Source: an uncultured Caryophanales bacterium
GTDB lineage: Bacteria > Bacillota_I > Bacilli_A > RFN20 > CAG-826
NCBI GenBank assembly: GCA_946407815.1
Contig: CAMJPB010000001.1
Span: forward strand, 186,001 to 250,000
DNA: 64,000 nt
Reading direction: 5' to 3'
Shown: positions 44,010-52,889 of the stretch, one piece after another
Layout of the letters: every line of letters begins with the position of its first letter
Position numbering within the stretch: the stretch's first letter is position 1
Notes under the pieces: generated by a model
The model's input: the letters and a program-made list of their open reading frames with translations, nothing else
Told to the model about the DNA's origin: nothing
The model's database searches: none
Made by a program: the position numbers and the translations under genes

Positions 44010-44324
44010 ATGATTAAAGCTGAGGCAATTCGTAATAAGGACGGAAAAATTGTAAGTTTAACCGTTAAAGGGCATGCCAATTCAGCTCCAAAAGGACAAG
44101 ATCTTGTCTGCGCAGCAGTCAGTACAGTCTTAGTTGGAGGATGTAACGCTCTAGAACAACCTGAATTATTTACAATCAAGTTGAATCCTGGAGACGCATA
44201 CATAGCTATTAAAGGCAACCCTAACAAACACGATCGCGATTTACTTCACATTATGTGGGTTCAACTCAAAACAATTGAGTTCTCAAATGCCGAGTATCTC
44301 CATGTGATCGAGAAAGGAAATTAG
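44010..44324 (+). CDS. prp: Ribosomal-processing cysteine protease Prp
   Basis: 104 residues. The catalytic His is in [12 protein letters not shown] (about 20-31) and the Cys in [13 protein letters not shown] (about 34). Prp removes the N-terminal extension of L27 in Firmicutes and relatives before the protein enters the ribosome. The next gene encodes an L27 with exactly such an extension, and the genes are only 2-3 bp apart. Confidence 0.95.
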   Translation: MIKAEAIRNKDGKIVSLTVKGHANSAPKGQDLVCAAVSTVLVGGCNALEQPELFTIKLNPGDAYIAIKGNPNKHDRDLLHIMWVQLKTIEFSNAEYLHVIEKGN

Positions 44325-44326
44325 TT

Positions 44327-44608
44327 ATGTTATTTATATTAGATCTTCAACTCTTTGCTTCTAAAAAAGGTGTCGGTTCTACCAAAAACGGACGTGACTC
44401 AGAATCAAAAAGACTTGGTGCTAAATTAAGCGACGGACAATTCTGCCATGCTGGTAGCATTATCTATCGTCAAAGAGGTACCAAAATTCTTCCAGGTGTC
44501 AACACAAAACGTGGTGGAGATGATACAATCTTCGCAACAATCGATGGCATCGTTAAATTCGAAAGAGTCGGTAAAAATAAAACTCGCGCTTCAGTTTACG
44601 CAAAGTAG
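44327..44608 (+). CDS. rpmA: 50S ribosomal protein L27 with cleavable N-terminal extension
   Basis: 93 residues. The start [20 protein letters not shown] shows the extension ending in LQLFA before SKK, the Prp cleavage site of Firmicutes L27. The mature N-terminus reaches the peptidyl-transferase centre. The rest ([14 protein letters not shown], then [27 protein letters not shown] split at GVN/TKR) is canonical. Confidence 0.98.
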   Translation: MLFILDLQLFASKKGVGSTKNGRDSESKRLGAKLSDGQFCHAGSIIYRQRGTKILPGVNTKRGGDDTIFATIDGIVKFERVGKNKTRASVYAK

Positions 44609-44630
44609 TTTAAAAAACCAAAATGAATTA

Positions 44631-44658
44631 AAGACCACTAAATTTGTGGTCTTTTTTC
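44631..44658 (+). terminator. Rho-independent terminator after rpmA
   Basis: AGACCAC (44632-44638) and GTGGTCT (44646-44652) followed by TTTTT. Confidence 0.9.
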
Positions 44659-44670
44659 TTATTATGCGTG

Positions 44671-44676
44671 TATAAT
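44671..44676 (+). promoter_or_regulatory. -10 box of obg, close to the start codon
   Basis: TATAAT at 44671-44676, 10 bp before the ATG at 44687. No Shine-Dalgarno sequence between. It overlaps an upstream in-frame ATG at 44675, which argues against that ATG as the start. Confidence 0.55.
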
Positions 44677-44686
44677 GTATGTATAT

Positions 44687-45955
44687 ATGTTTATAGATAG
44701 AGTCGTAATTGAAGTTAGAAGCGGAAAAGGTGGAGATGGAATGATCGCTTTTCTTCGCGAAAAGTCCATGCCTAAAGGCGGACCTAGTGGCGGAAACGGT
44801 GGTCGAGGTGGCTCCATTATTTTTAAGGCTAACAAATCAATAAATACTTTATTTAATTTTAGACACTCCAAAACTTTTATTGCTGGAGATGGCGAAAAAG
44901 GTGGTCCAAAAAACAAGTATGGTCATGCAGCTGAAGACATGATTGTCGAAGTTCCATGCGGTACAGTTGTTTATGAAGAAAAAGATCATAAGTTTTTAGG
45001 TGATCTTTCTGAAAACGGACAAACCTTAATGGTCGCCAAAGGTGGTAGAGGTGGTAGAGGTAATGCCGCATTTAAATCTGACAAAAATAGAGTTCCAAAA
45101 GTCGCTGAAAACGGTCTTCCAGGCCAAACTAAGAGATTAGTGCTTGAACTTAAGCTTTTAGCAGATGTTGGATTAGTTGGTCTTCCAAATGCTGGTAAAT
45201 CAACACTTTTAAGTGTTGTTAGTAACGCTAATCCTGAAATCGCGGATTATCCATTCACAACAATTGAACCAAATTTAGGCGTAGTTAACACTAAAAACGG
45301 CTCATTTGTTATGGCCGATCTCCCGGGTCTTATCGAGGGTGCTTCAAAAGGTAAAGGTTTAGGCCTTGCGTTCTTAAGACACCTTGAGAGATGTAGAGTT
45401 ATCGTTCATTTAGTTTCGATGGAAGAAGAAAACCCATACGAAAACTTCAAAATTATTCAAAATGAGCTCAAATCTTACGGAATGGGCTTAGATAAACGCC
45501 CACTTATCGTTGTGGCATCAAAGATGGATTCTGAAGAAAGTGAAGCTGCTTTTAAAGAATTTAAAAAGCACTTTAAAAATAAGATTTTTACTTTATCTAG
45601 TTTGACAAATTTAGGTGTTAAAGAAATACTTGATGAATGTCAGGCATTACTCGCTAAAACGGATAGATTCCCACTTATGACTGGTAATGATAACCCAGAA
45701 GTTAAGGTTTATAACGCTTACGAGTCACAAAAACCAATTTTTGAAATTAAGCATGAAAAAGATCATGTCTTTAGAATTGTTGGTGAATCTATCGAAAGAA
45801 CTTATAATTTAATTAACATTTCAACTGACGAGGGTTTAATGAAACTCATTTCTTATCTTGAAAAGATAGAAATTGAAAAAGCCCTTAAAGAAAAAGGCGC
45901 AGTTGATGGAGACACAGTTATACTGTGTGACTTCGAATTTGAATATTTAGAATAA
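44687..45955 (+). CDS. obg: GTPase Obg/CgtA
   Basis: 422 residues from the ATG at 44687; the in-frame ATG at 44675 overlaps a -10 box and adds four residues (MYVY) that the family lacks. N-terminal Gly-rich Obg fold (GKGGDGMIAFLREK, PKGGPSGGNGGRGG), GTPase domain with G1 GLPNAGKST (about 163-171), G3 DLPGLIEGASKGKGLG and G4-like SKMD, then the OCT domain of Firmicutes Obg at the C-terminus. It binds the 50S subunit and is essential for ribosome assembly and growth control. Probably translated from a leaderless mRNA. Confidence 0.96.
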   Translation: MFIDRVVIEVRSGKGGDGMIAFLREKSMPKGGPSGGNGGRGGSIIFKANKSINTLFNFRHSKTFIAGDGEKGGPKNKYGHAAEDMIVEVPCGTVVYEEKDHKFLGDLSENGQTLMVAKGGRGGRGNAAFKSDKNRVPKVAENGLPGQTKRLVLELKLLADVGLVGLPNAGKSTLLSVVSNANPEIADYPFTTIEPNLGVVNTKNGSFVMADLPGLIEGASKGKGLGLAFLRHLERCRVIVHLVSMEEENPYENFKIIQNELKSYGMGLDKRPLIVVASKMDSEESEAAFKEFKKHFKNKIFTLSSLTNLGVKEILDECQALLAKTDRFPLMTGNDNPEVKVYNAYESQKPIFEIKHEKDHVFRIVGESIERTYNLINISTDEGLMKLISYLEKIEIEKALKEKGAVDGDTVILCDFEFEYLE

Positions 45956-45957
45956 TT

Positions 45958-46686
45958 ATGGAATTAAAAGAATATTTATTAGAAATTGAAAAGTTTCTTC
46001 AAGATTATCTTGAACAATCTGGCTGTAAAGGCTATGTTCTCGGTCTTTCTGGTGGTGTAGATTCTTCTTTAGTTGCAGCAATCGCTAGAAAAGCTGTCGG
46101 AAAAGACAAACTTTTCTGCTATTCGATTAGTATTGACTCCAATAAAGCTGATGTTGATGATGCAATTCAAGTTGCAAAAGAACTCGACGTAAACTTAGAA
46201 GTTATCAATTTAACTGATACTTTCCATAGTTATTTAAAGGAATTAAAAGGTGAAGAATTCATTAGATTAACTAAGTCTAACTTGATGGTTAGAATGAGAA
46301 TGGTTGCCTTATTTGCCTACGCTCAAGAACATTCTTCATTAGTCCTTGGCACCGATAACATGGATGAACGTTACGTTGGTTATTTCACCAAATATGGTGA
46401 TGGTGCTGCAGACGTTTTACCAATTGTTTATTTAACAAAATCTGAAGTTAGAGAAGCTGCTAAATTATATGGTTTATCCAAGGTTTTAGCAGAACGTGTA
46501 CCATCCGCCGGATTATTTGAAGGTCAGACCGATGAAGACGAGATGGGAATTAAGTATGCTGATTTAGATAATTTCCTTTTAGGAAAAGAAGTTGATGAAG
46601 CTACAAAAGCTCGAATTGAGCATCTTCACAAAATCTCTGAACATAAGCGTGTTGATATTCCAACTCCAAAAGAATTTAAAAGATAA
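45958..46686 (+). CDS. nadE: NH3-dependent NAD+ synthetase
   Basis: 242 residues. The PP-loop SGGVDSSLVAAIA (about 31-43) binds ATP; GTDNMDERYVGYFTKYGDG (about 136-154) is the substrate and metal site. It lacks a glutaminase domain, so ammonia is the nitrogen donor. It turns nicotinate adenine dinucleotide into NAD. It follows obg by 2 bp, has no ribosome-binding site of its own and is probably in the obg transcript, ended by a strong terminator. Confidence 0.96.
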   Translation: MELKEYLLEIEKFLQDYLEQSGCKGYVLGLSGGVDSSLVAAIARKAVGKDKLFCYSISIDSNKADVDDAIQVAKELDVNLEVINLTDTFHSYLKELKGEEFIRLTKSNLMVRMRMVALFAYAQEHSSLVLGTDNMDERYVGYFTKYGDGAADVLPIVYLTKSEVREAAKLYGLSKVLAERVPSAGLFEGQTDEDEMGIKYADLDNFLLGKEVDEATKARIEHLHKISEHKRVDIPTPKEFKR

Positions 46687-46693
46687 AGAAAAT

Positions 46694-46718
46694 ACTTCCC
46701 TTATGGGAAGTTTTTTAT
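46694..46718 (+). terminator. Rho-independent terminator after nadE
   Basis: ACTTCCC (46694-46700) and GGGAAGT (46705-46711) with a TTAT loop, then TTTTTT. Confidence 0.9.
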
Positions 46719-46750
46719 TATAATAATTATAGATAAAAGACTAGCGCTAT

Positions 46751-46787
46751 AAACACCTACGACAACAAGTCGAGAAAGGTGTTTTTT
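46751..46787 (+). promoter_or_regulatory. Hairpin plus T-run directly on the ruvA start
   Basis: AAACACCT (46751-46758) pairs perfectly with AGGTGTTT (46777-46784); inside, CGAC (46760-46763) pairs with GTCG (46769-46772). The stem is followed by TTTTTT ending at the base before the ruvA ATG. It is terminator-like, and its 3' arm contains the presumed ribosome-binding site AAAGGTG, so it could control ruvAB by termination or by hiding that site. Confidence 0.6.
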
Positions 46788-47357
46788 ATGCTATGCACAA
46801 TTAAAGGCACGGTGATTGATATCGGTTTCCGATCTTTAATCATTGAAAATTACGGTTTAGGTTACGAAGTTTTAGTCGCTGAACCAAAAACTTTCCATCT
46901 AAATCAAGATGTATTTTTGTATCTACATCATCATAGGAGCGAGGACAGCGAATACTTAGTCGGTCTTACTTCTAAAGATGAAAGAAGTATGTTTAAGCTT
47001 TTGCTTAATGTTAACGGAATTGGTCCAAAAACAGCTCTAACTATCTTATCTAAGATAAATTACAGCCAACTTTTAACAGCTGTTTCAAACAACGATTTGG
47101 AATTAATTGAGTCATTACCAGGAATTAATGGTCATATGGCCTCACAAATTTTACTAGATCTAAAACAGCACATTGGAAAATACGTGAAAGTTAACTCGGA
47201 TCAATATAGAGAGGTAAAAGAAGCCCTAAAACAGCTTAAATTTAAATCAAAAGAAATAGATAAGGTACTTCCTGGCATCTATATCGCAAATGGTTCAACC
47301 CAACAAATTTTAACCGAAGCGATTAGGAGACTTCAAAATGCCCAAAATTACGGATAA
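46788..47357 (+). CDS. ruvA: Holliday junction DNA helicase subunit RuvA
   Basis: 190 residues from the ATG at 46788; a GTG at 46779 is in frame but lies within the hairpin and the presumed ribosome-binding site. N-terminal OB fold ([13 protein letters not shown]...), two helix-hairpin-helix motifs ([15 protein letters not shown] near 75-89 and [16 protein letters not shown] near 110-125) and a C-terminal RuvB-binding helix domain. RuvA holds the four-way junction flat for RuvB. It overlaps ruvB by 20 bp. Confidence 0.96.
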   Translation: MLCTIKGTVIDIGFRSLIIENYGLGYEVLVAEPKTFHLNQDVFLYLHHHRSEDSEYLVGLTSKDERSMFKLLLNVNGIGPKTALTILSKINYSQLLTAVSNNDLELIESLPGINGHMASQILLDLKQHIGKYVKVNSDQYREVKEALKQLKFKSKEIDKVLPGIYIANGSTQQILTEAIRRLQNAQNYG

Positions 47358-48339
47358 GAAGATGTCTCAAAGTGAAGAAGAATACTTAAAATCTCTAAGA
47401 CCTCCTTATCTAAAAGACTATATTGGACAAGATATTATTAAAAATAATCTAACTGTTTTCCTAGGAGCCGCTAAATCTAGGGAAGAAGTTTTAGACCATG
47501 TCTTATTTTATGGACCGCCAGGATTAGGAAAGACAACTCTCGCCAACATCATTGCTAATGAAATGGGTGGAAATATTGTCACAATTAATGGTCCATCTAT
47601 CGAAAAACCTGGAGATTTAGCTTATCTTCTTACATCTTTACAGGCAGGAGATATTCTTTTCATTGATGAAATTCATAGGCTTCCAAGGGTAGTGGAAGAA
47701 TTACTTTATAGTGCGATGGAAGACTTCTGTTTGAATCTACTTGTTTCTAAAGAAACGTCTGCTAATTCTATGAAGGTTGATTTACCTCCTTTTACTCTTG
47801 TAGGTGCAACTACTAGGGCAGGTGATTTATCTGCTCCTCTTAGGGCTAGATTTGGTATCTTTGAGAAGATTGATTATTACTCAGTTGAAGAGCTCACTCA
47901 AATAGTTAACAGGACCGCAAACTACTTTAATTCAACTATTGATCCAGAGTCAGCGAATGAAATCGCAAAAAGATCTCGTGGAACACCTCGAATAGCAAAT
48001 CGTATTTTCCGTCGAGTGCGAGATTTCGCAAACTTTAACAATTCGTCTCACATCACTTTAGAAGACACCAAGAAAGCACTTTGTGCTTTAAGAATAGACT
48101 CAATCGGTTTAGATGAGGTCGATATTAATTACTTACAGACCCTGAATAACAGGTTTAATGGTGGACCTGTTGGTTTAGACACAATTGCGTATGCTATAGG
48201 CGAAGAAAAACCAACTCTTGAAGAAGTTTATGAGTCTTATTTACTAAAAATTGGCTTTATTGACCGCACGCCAAAAGGACGAATCTTAACAGACAAAGGA
48301 AGGGAACATTTAAAGACGATCAAAACAACTATTTACTAA
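47338..48339 (+). CDS. ruvB: Holliday junction branch-migration ATPase RuvB
   Basis: 333 residues. AAA+ ATPase with Walker [12 protein letters not shown] (about 61-71), Walker [10 protein letters not shown] (about 104-112), sensor [18 protein letters not shown] (about 160-177) and a C-terminal winged helix ([16 protein letters not shown], split at TPK/GRI). It drives branch migration with RuvA. It starts within the end of ruvA. No terminator is obvious after it. Confidence 0.97.
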   Translation: MPKITDKKMSQSEEEYLKSLRPPYLKDYIGQDIIKNNLTVFLGAAKSREEVLDHVLFYGPPGLGKTTLANIIANEMGGNIVTINGPSIEKPGDLAYLLTSLQAGDILFIDEIHRLPRVVEELLYSAMEDFCLNLLVSKETSANSMKVDLPPFTLVGATTRAGDLSAPLRARFGIFEKIDYYSVEELTQIVNRTANYFNSTIDPESANEIAKRSRGTPRIANRIFRRVRDFANFNNSSHITLEDTKKALCALRIDSIGLDEVDINYLQTLNNRFNGGPVGLDTIAYAIGEEKPTLEEVYESYLLKIGFIDRTPKGRILTDKGREHLKTIKTTIY

Positions 48340-48439
48340 GTAAATAAAAGACTATTTTATAATTATGTTGTGATATACAATTCTTTTCAATAATGAAAAA
48401 AATTACATATATAGCCCTAATGGATAAGTCAATATTTGC

Positions 48440-48468
48440 TTTACTTATAAAGTAAATAATAGTAAAAT
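48440..48468 (+). promoter_or_regulatory. Promoter of secDF with inverted repeat over the -35 box
   Basis: TTTACT (48440-48445), 17-bp spacer, TAAAAT (48463-48468). The sequence TTTACTTATAAAGTAAA (48440-48456) is a perfect 7-bp inverted repeat covering the -35 box and could be a repressor site. An AAAAAGGAA ribosome-binding site precedes the ATG at 48521. Confidence 0.55.
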
Positions 48469-48520
48469 CTAACGCGGTACAGAAAATCCATATTTATTAC
48501 ATAAAAAGGAACTTAAAACT

Positions 48521-51205
48521 ATGCGAAGATTAATAGCTTATATAACAACAGTCATTGCAATCATTCTTGCAATCGGGGTTGGTGCAACTCCAGTCATCTC
48601 AAAACTTAACGCTGGTCGTGAATACACAAGCAGCAAAGATTATAGAGAAATCGTTTTTAACGTTGAAAAAAGCGGAAACGAAACAGAAGACAAAACTCGT
48701 GCTTCAGTCGTTGCCGAACAAATGCGTGAGCGTTTAGATAATTACAATGTCGAAGACTACTCAGTAAAAATCCAAAGCGGTACTGAAGATGAAAAGACCG
48801 TTGAAAACTCAGTTGCTGTCGCTCTTGAAATGAACAGCAAAGAATTCAACTATGTTGCTAAATACCTCACCTTCTCTGGTGAAAGCTTTGCTTTAGTTCC
48901 TTCAAATGGTAACCCAGCACGTAATGATCACAAGTTATTCAATGCTGATGAAATTAGAATCGATTATAAAGGTGACGCAAATGTTCCTGTTGTCGTTATT
49001 CCTTTAACAGATGAAGGAAAACAAGACGTCAAAGATCTTTGTAAAGAATTCGGTGGTGACGATGATGATTCTTCTAAAGCTGCTCCTGTAAGAGTTGATG
49101 CCGAAGGAGAAGAAAGCGAAGACACACCAAAAAATTACCTTTATCTTTGGGCAAACTATGAAGAAGGTGAAACCTTAGAAACCTTAGATGTTGATCCATT
49201 AGTAAGAGATAAAGTCTTAATGGCATTTAATGTCGACAATATTTGGTACGAAGATTCTAAAGAAGCAGAAACTGAAATTTATTTCATGTGTGCTACTGCT
49301 GAAGAAGATAACCCAAATCAATTAGACATTTCTGGCTTAAAAGATGATAACGCAAGAGCAAACTTCCTCGTTGGAATGTTAAAGGCAAGCAAATATAAAT
49401 TTGAAGTTACCTGCCCAACAGTTGAAATTTCTTCAACCACAATGACAGTTGACTATTATAAAAATGCTAGACCTTTATCAGCATCTGCTGAACCAATCTT
49501 AACATTTGGTAATAACGTCAATATCAGAATGTCCAAGACATTTATTGCTTTAGCAATAGCAATCGTTATCGTTTCATTACTCTTAGTCGTTTACTATCGT
49601 TTAAGCGCCTTAGCAATGATCGCAACAAGCCTTGGTACAGTCTTTATTACCCTTATCTCATTCTCAACAATGCACGTTTTATTCAATATTCCTGCAGTTA
49701 TTGGTTTCATTCTCTTATCTGCTGGTTCATTATTTGGACAAATCGTCTATGTTAACCGCTTCAAAGAAGAGGTCTATAAAGGACGTACAATCAAGAAAGC
49801 AAATCAAGAAGCAAGCAAGAAATCAAATCTTCTTACTTTAGATTCTGTTATCGTCCTTGCATTTGCCGGTTTAATGCTTTATGCATTAGGCGGAACAGCC
49901 TTAAAACCAATGGGTGTTGTCTTATTCTTTGGTGCAATCTTCACAGTTTTGATGAACTTACTTACCTTCAAACTATTAATGTACTTAGTAACAAACTCCA
50001 CAAATTTACAAAGTAAATATGGTGTATTTAATATTGATGGTGATAAAGTTCCAAGCATTATGGACAATGAAGAAAAACCAGCTTATGAAGCTCCATATGA
50101 AAATGTTGATTTCACAAAGAGAAAAACTCTTATTTCTATCATTTTCAGTGCTTTAACTGTTGGCGCACTTGCATGTATCATCGCCTTTGGTGTTACATCT
50201 GCATCAAAATCACCATTAAATGTTGAAAAAGCAGTCAGTGATACAACTGTTGTATATACAAAAGTGAAAGCTGATACAGAAAATCCACTTATTTCTGATG
50301 CTCAATCATATGTTCAATATGTCTTAGTTGGTACAGAATATGCTGAACAAAAAGGTATTGAAAATGAAATTTCTTTCAAGAAAGTTTCTCAAGATGTCTA
50401 CGAAGATGATGTTAAGACAACTAACACATATTACTATTTCACATTAAATATCGATAAAACACTTTCTGAAACAGATCGTGAAAAACTCGAAACGACATTA
50501 AATTCAAACTTAGACGATGTCTTTATTGCTCGTGATGAAAATTACACAAAAGCAAGCATTAAGACATCTAAAGAGCTTGTTTATACTCCAAATCAAGGCT
50601 TAGTTGCTTTAGCAACAGGAATCACAATCTTAGGCATCTCATTATACTTTGCATTCAGATTCCGCCCATCAAGAGCACTTGCTGTTTGTGCAACAACCGT
50701 TGGTGCAACAACTATCGCATATGGCGCAATCGTTGGTATGCACTTCATCGGAACAACAGCAATTACTTCCTTAGCAATGCCAGTTGTCGCAGTTTCCATG
50801 ATGCTTGCATCATTATTCTTCCTTTCAACTGAAAAAGCTATGCTTAAAGAAGGTCGTGTTGAATTAACTAGAGAAGCTAGAAAAGATATCTTAGTTAAAG
50901 CTCTTGGCAAATCAGCATCTGCTTTATTTGTCTTTATGCTCATCTTTGCTTATATCTTAATTAACTTCTTCGGATTTGGTGTTGAAAATACCGCAATCTT
51001 ATTTGCTTCTGCAATTATTGGTGAAATCTTTGCTGTTATTGCTTTACTCTCAGTCACTGGCCCACTTGCCTTAGGCTTAGAAAAATTATTTAGCAAGATT
51101 CATCTTCCAAAGATTAAGTTATTCAATAAAGAAAAACCAAAACAACAAGCAAAACGCAATTCAAGCGAACCAGAAGAAACTGTCTTTATTGGTATTAATG
51201 ATTAA
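48521..51205 (+). CDS. secDF: Divergent SecDF fusion protein
   Basis: 894 residues with two RND-like halves. Each has an N-terminal helix, an extracytoplasmic domain (about 30-335 and 560-690) and about five C-terminal helices (335-490 and 700-860). Position between ruvAB and recJ matches Bacilli, which supports SecDF. The identity motifs are eroded: the LGLDLxGG entry of SecD is replaced by a Ser/Lys/Tyr stretch near 33-45, GIDFTGG of SecF is not found, and the proton-relay segment usually read AVDANVLI is SAGSLFGQIVYV (about 400-411), with no Asp. SecDF pulls exported proteins outward using the proton gradient; whether this one does is doubtful. Confidence 0.8.
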   Translation: MRRLIAYITTVIAIILAIGVGATPVISKLNAGREYTSSKDYREIVFNVEKSGNETEDKTRASVVAEQMRERLDNYNVEDYSVKIQSGTEDEKTVENSVAVALEMNSKEFNYVAKYLTFSGESFALVPSNGNPARNDHKLFNADEIRIDYKGDANVPVVVIPLTDEGKQDVKDLCKEFGGDDDDSSKAAPVRVDAEGEESEDTPKNYLYLWANYEEGETLETLDVDPLVRDKVLMAFNVDNIWYEDSKEAETEIYFMCATAEEDNPNQLDISGLKDDNARANFLVGMLKASKYKFEVTCPTVEISSTTMTVDYYKNARPLSASAEPILTFGNNVNIRMSKTFIALAIAIVIVSLLLVVYYRLSALAMIATSLGTVFITLISFSTMHVLFNIPAVIGFILLSAGSLFGQIVYVNRFKEEVYKGRTIKKANQEASKKSNLLTLDSVIVLAFAGLMLYALGGTALKPMGVVLFFGAIFTVLMNLLTFKLLMYLVTNSTNLQSKYGVFNIDGDKVPSIMDNEEKPAYEAPYENVDFTKRKTLISIIFSALTVGALACIIAFGVTSASKSPLNVEKAVSDTTVVYTKVKADTENPLISDAQSYVQYVLVGTEYAEQKGIENEISFKKVSQDVYEDDVKTTNTYYYFTLNIDKTLSETDREKLETTLNSNLDDVFIARDENYTKASIKTSKELVYTPNQGLVALATGITILGISLYFAFRFRPSRALAVCATTVGATTIAYGAIVGMHFIGTTAITSLAMPVVAVSMMLASLFFLSTEKAMLKEGRVELTREARKDILVKALGKSASALFVFMLIFAYILINFFGFGVENTAILFASAIIGEIFAVIALLSVTGPLALGLEKLFSKIHLPKIKLFNKEKPKQQAKRNSSEPEETVFIGIND

Positions 51206-51211
51206 TTATAT

Positions 51212-51232
51212 AAGGGCTTTTAGCCCTTTTTA
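51212..51232 (+). terminator. Rho-independent terminator after secDF
   Basis: AAGGGCT (51212-51218) and AGCCCTT (51222-51228), TTT loop, then TTTT. It ends only about 7 bp before the recJ start codon, so recJ depends on read-through or on a promoter not evident here. Confidence 0.8.
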
Positions 51233-51238
51233 TTTGCT

Positions 51239-52798
51239 ATGGATTTTAGACAAAAAATAATCGATTTTTACGCTTTAACGGAGGAAGAATATAACGAGCT
51301 AATTAAGCCAGTTGATGAACTAACTCTTCCTGATTTTAACTTGCCTCCTGACATGAACAAAATTAAGGAACGCATTTTTAAGGCAATCGAGAATAAAGAA
51401 AAGATTATTATCTATGGAGATTATGACTGTGATGGCATTTGTTCGACTGCAATTATGGTCAGAACTTTTGAAAAATTAAATTATCCGGTTAGTTATTATA
51501 TTCCTATTAGATATCTAGACGGCTATGGTCTTAACGTTAATAACGTTATCAAGATGAAAAAAGCTGGTTTTAGCCTTATTATTACGGTTGATAACGGCAT
51601 TAGCCAACACGAGGCCATAAATAAGGCAAATGAACTTGGAATGGACGTCATTGTTATCGATCACCACGAAGTTCGTGAAGAACAAGTTAATGCCTTAGGC
51701 ATAATTCACCCAAGTGTCTCGAAAATTTCCGAAGTTTTTGGATGCGGTGGTTTTATGTCTTTAATCACATCCGGAGGTTTACTTGGTCATTATGATCCGT
51801 TTTTGATTACTTTAGCAGGTTTAAGTACCATTTCTGACATGATGGAATTAAAGGCATTTAATAGAAGTGTAGTTAGGATTGCTTTAGAGAATCTAAAAAC
51901 TTACAAATATAAGCCTTTAATGTCCTTGTTAGACTCCTCAACAATTACCGAGAAAAGCTTCAGTTTGGAAGTTGCTCCAAAAATCAATGCAGTTGGTCGC
52001 TTAGTTGACGATAAAAACATCAATCTTTTGGTGAGATTTTTGCTAAGTGAGAATGATGACGAGATTTTCAAACTTTCGAGCTGGATTAAGAATACAAATG
52101 AGTTAAGAAAAACGCTCACAAAAGAAGCAGTTGAGGCCCTTCCGAAAGACTTGCTAAACGAAGAAGGAATTGTCTTAAAATTAGACATAAAAGAAGGATT
52201 AATTGGACTTATCGCGAACCGACTTTTAAACGAATATAACGTTCCAACAATTATTTTTACAGAAGACTCTACTGATAAAAACTTCCTAAAAGGAAGCATT
52301 CGTTCAAAAGAAGGGTTTAATGTCCAAAAAGCATTCGAATCTTTATCAAAATACATGGTCGCAGGTGGTGGTCATGCTTTGGCAGGCGGACTTACAATTA
52401 ATGCGAGCGATTTTGAAGCATTCAAAGCCGATTTTATTGCTCTTGCGAAAGCTTATAAATTTACAAAAGCCGAACCACCTTCAATTGAGTTAAAATTACA
52501 AGATATTAACTTCACAAATTACGATATTTTGCTCGAATTTTCACCTTTCGGAATTGGTTTTCCTGAACCAATTTTTTCACTTAGAGATTTACCAACAAAA
52601 TCACTCCAATTTATTAGCTTTGGTAAACATTTATCAACCCCAGTTTCGATTAACTCAAAAATATTAGGATTTAATATTTCAGAATCTGAGGTCAAATCAC
52701 ATTTATCTATTGATTTATTTGGTAACTTAACAACCTCTACTTTTAGAGAAAAAACCTCGATTGAATTTAGAGTTAGTGATTATATCACTAGAGATTAA
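51239..52798 (+). CDS. recJ: Single-stranded-DNA exonuclease RecJ (short form)
   Basis: 519 residues. DHH phosphoesterase motifs are present: IYGDYDCDGICSTAIM (about 60-75), the DHH motif in VIDHHEVRE (about 139-147), and the DHHA1 GGGHALAGG (about 377-385). A C-terminal OB-like region follows. RecJ degrades single-stranded DNA 5'-3' in recombination and mismatch repair. It is shorter than the roughly 780-residue Bacillus RecJ, lacking the extra C-terminal domain. There is no ribosome-binding site; a terminator hairpin ends 7 bp before the ATG. Confidence 0.93.
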   Translation: MDFRQKIIDFYALTEEEYNELIKPVDELTLPDFNLPPDMNKIKERIFKAIENKEKIIIYGDYDCDGICSTAIMVRTFEKLNYPVSYYIPIRYLDGYGLNVNNVIKMKKAGFSLIITVDNGISQHEAINKANELGMDVIVIDHHEVREEQVNALGIIHPSVSKISEVFGCGGFMSLITSGGLLGHYDPFLITLAGLSTISDMMELKAFNRSVVRIALENLKTYKYKPLMSLLDSSTITEKSFSLEVAPKINAVGRLVDDKNINLLVRFLLSENDDEIFKLSSWIKNTNELRKTLTKEAVEALPKDLLNEEGIVLKLDIKEGLIGLIANRLLNEYNVPTIIFTEDSTDKNFLKGSIRSKEGFNVQKAFESLSKYMVAGGGHALAGGLTINASDFEAFKADFIALAKAYKFTKAEPPSIELKLQDINFTNYDILLEFSPFGIGFPEPIFSLRDLPTKSLQFISFGKHLSTPVSINSKILGFNISESEVKSHLSIDLFGNLTTSTFREKTSIEFRVSDYITRD

Positions 52799-52889
52799 TA
52801 TTAACCTTTACATACGTGCCTATACACAAAATGCGCTTAAATGTACGCGCAATTTTGTTATAATGAAATAAATATAAGAGGAAGAGCTT

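Noticed and set aside
44675-44686. Upstream ATG of obg at 44675
   Set aside because: It overlaps the TATAAT box and adds residues not found in Obg proteins; 44687 fits better.
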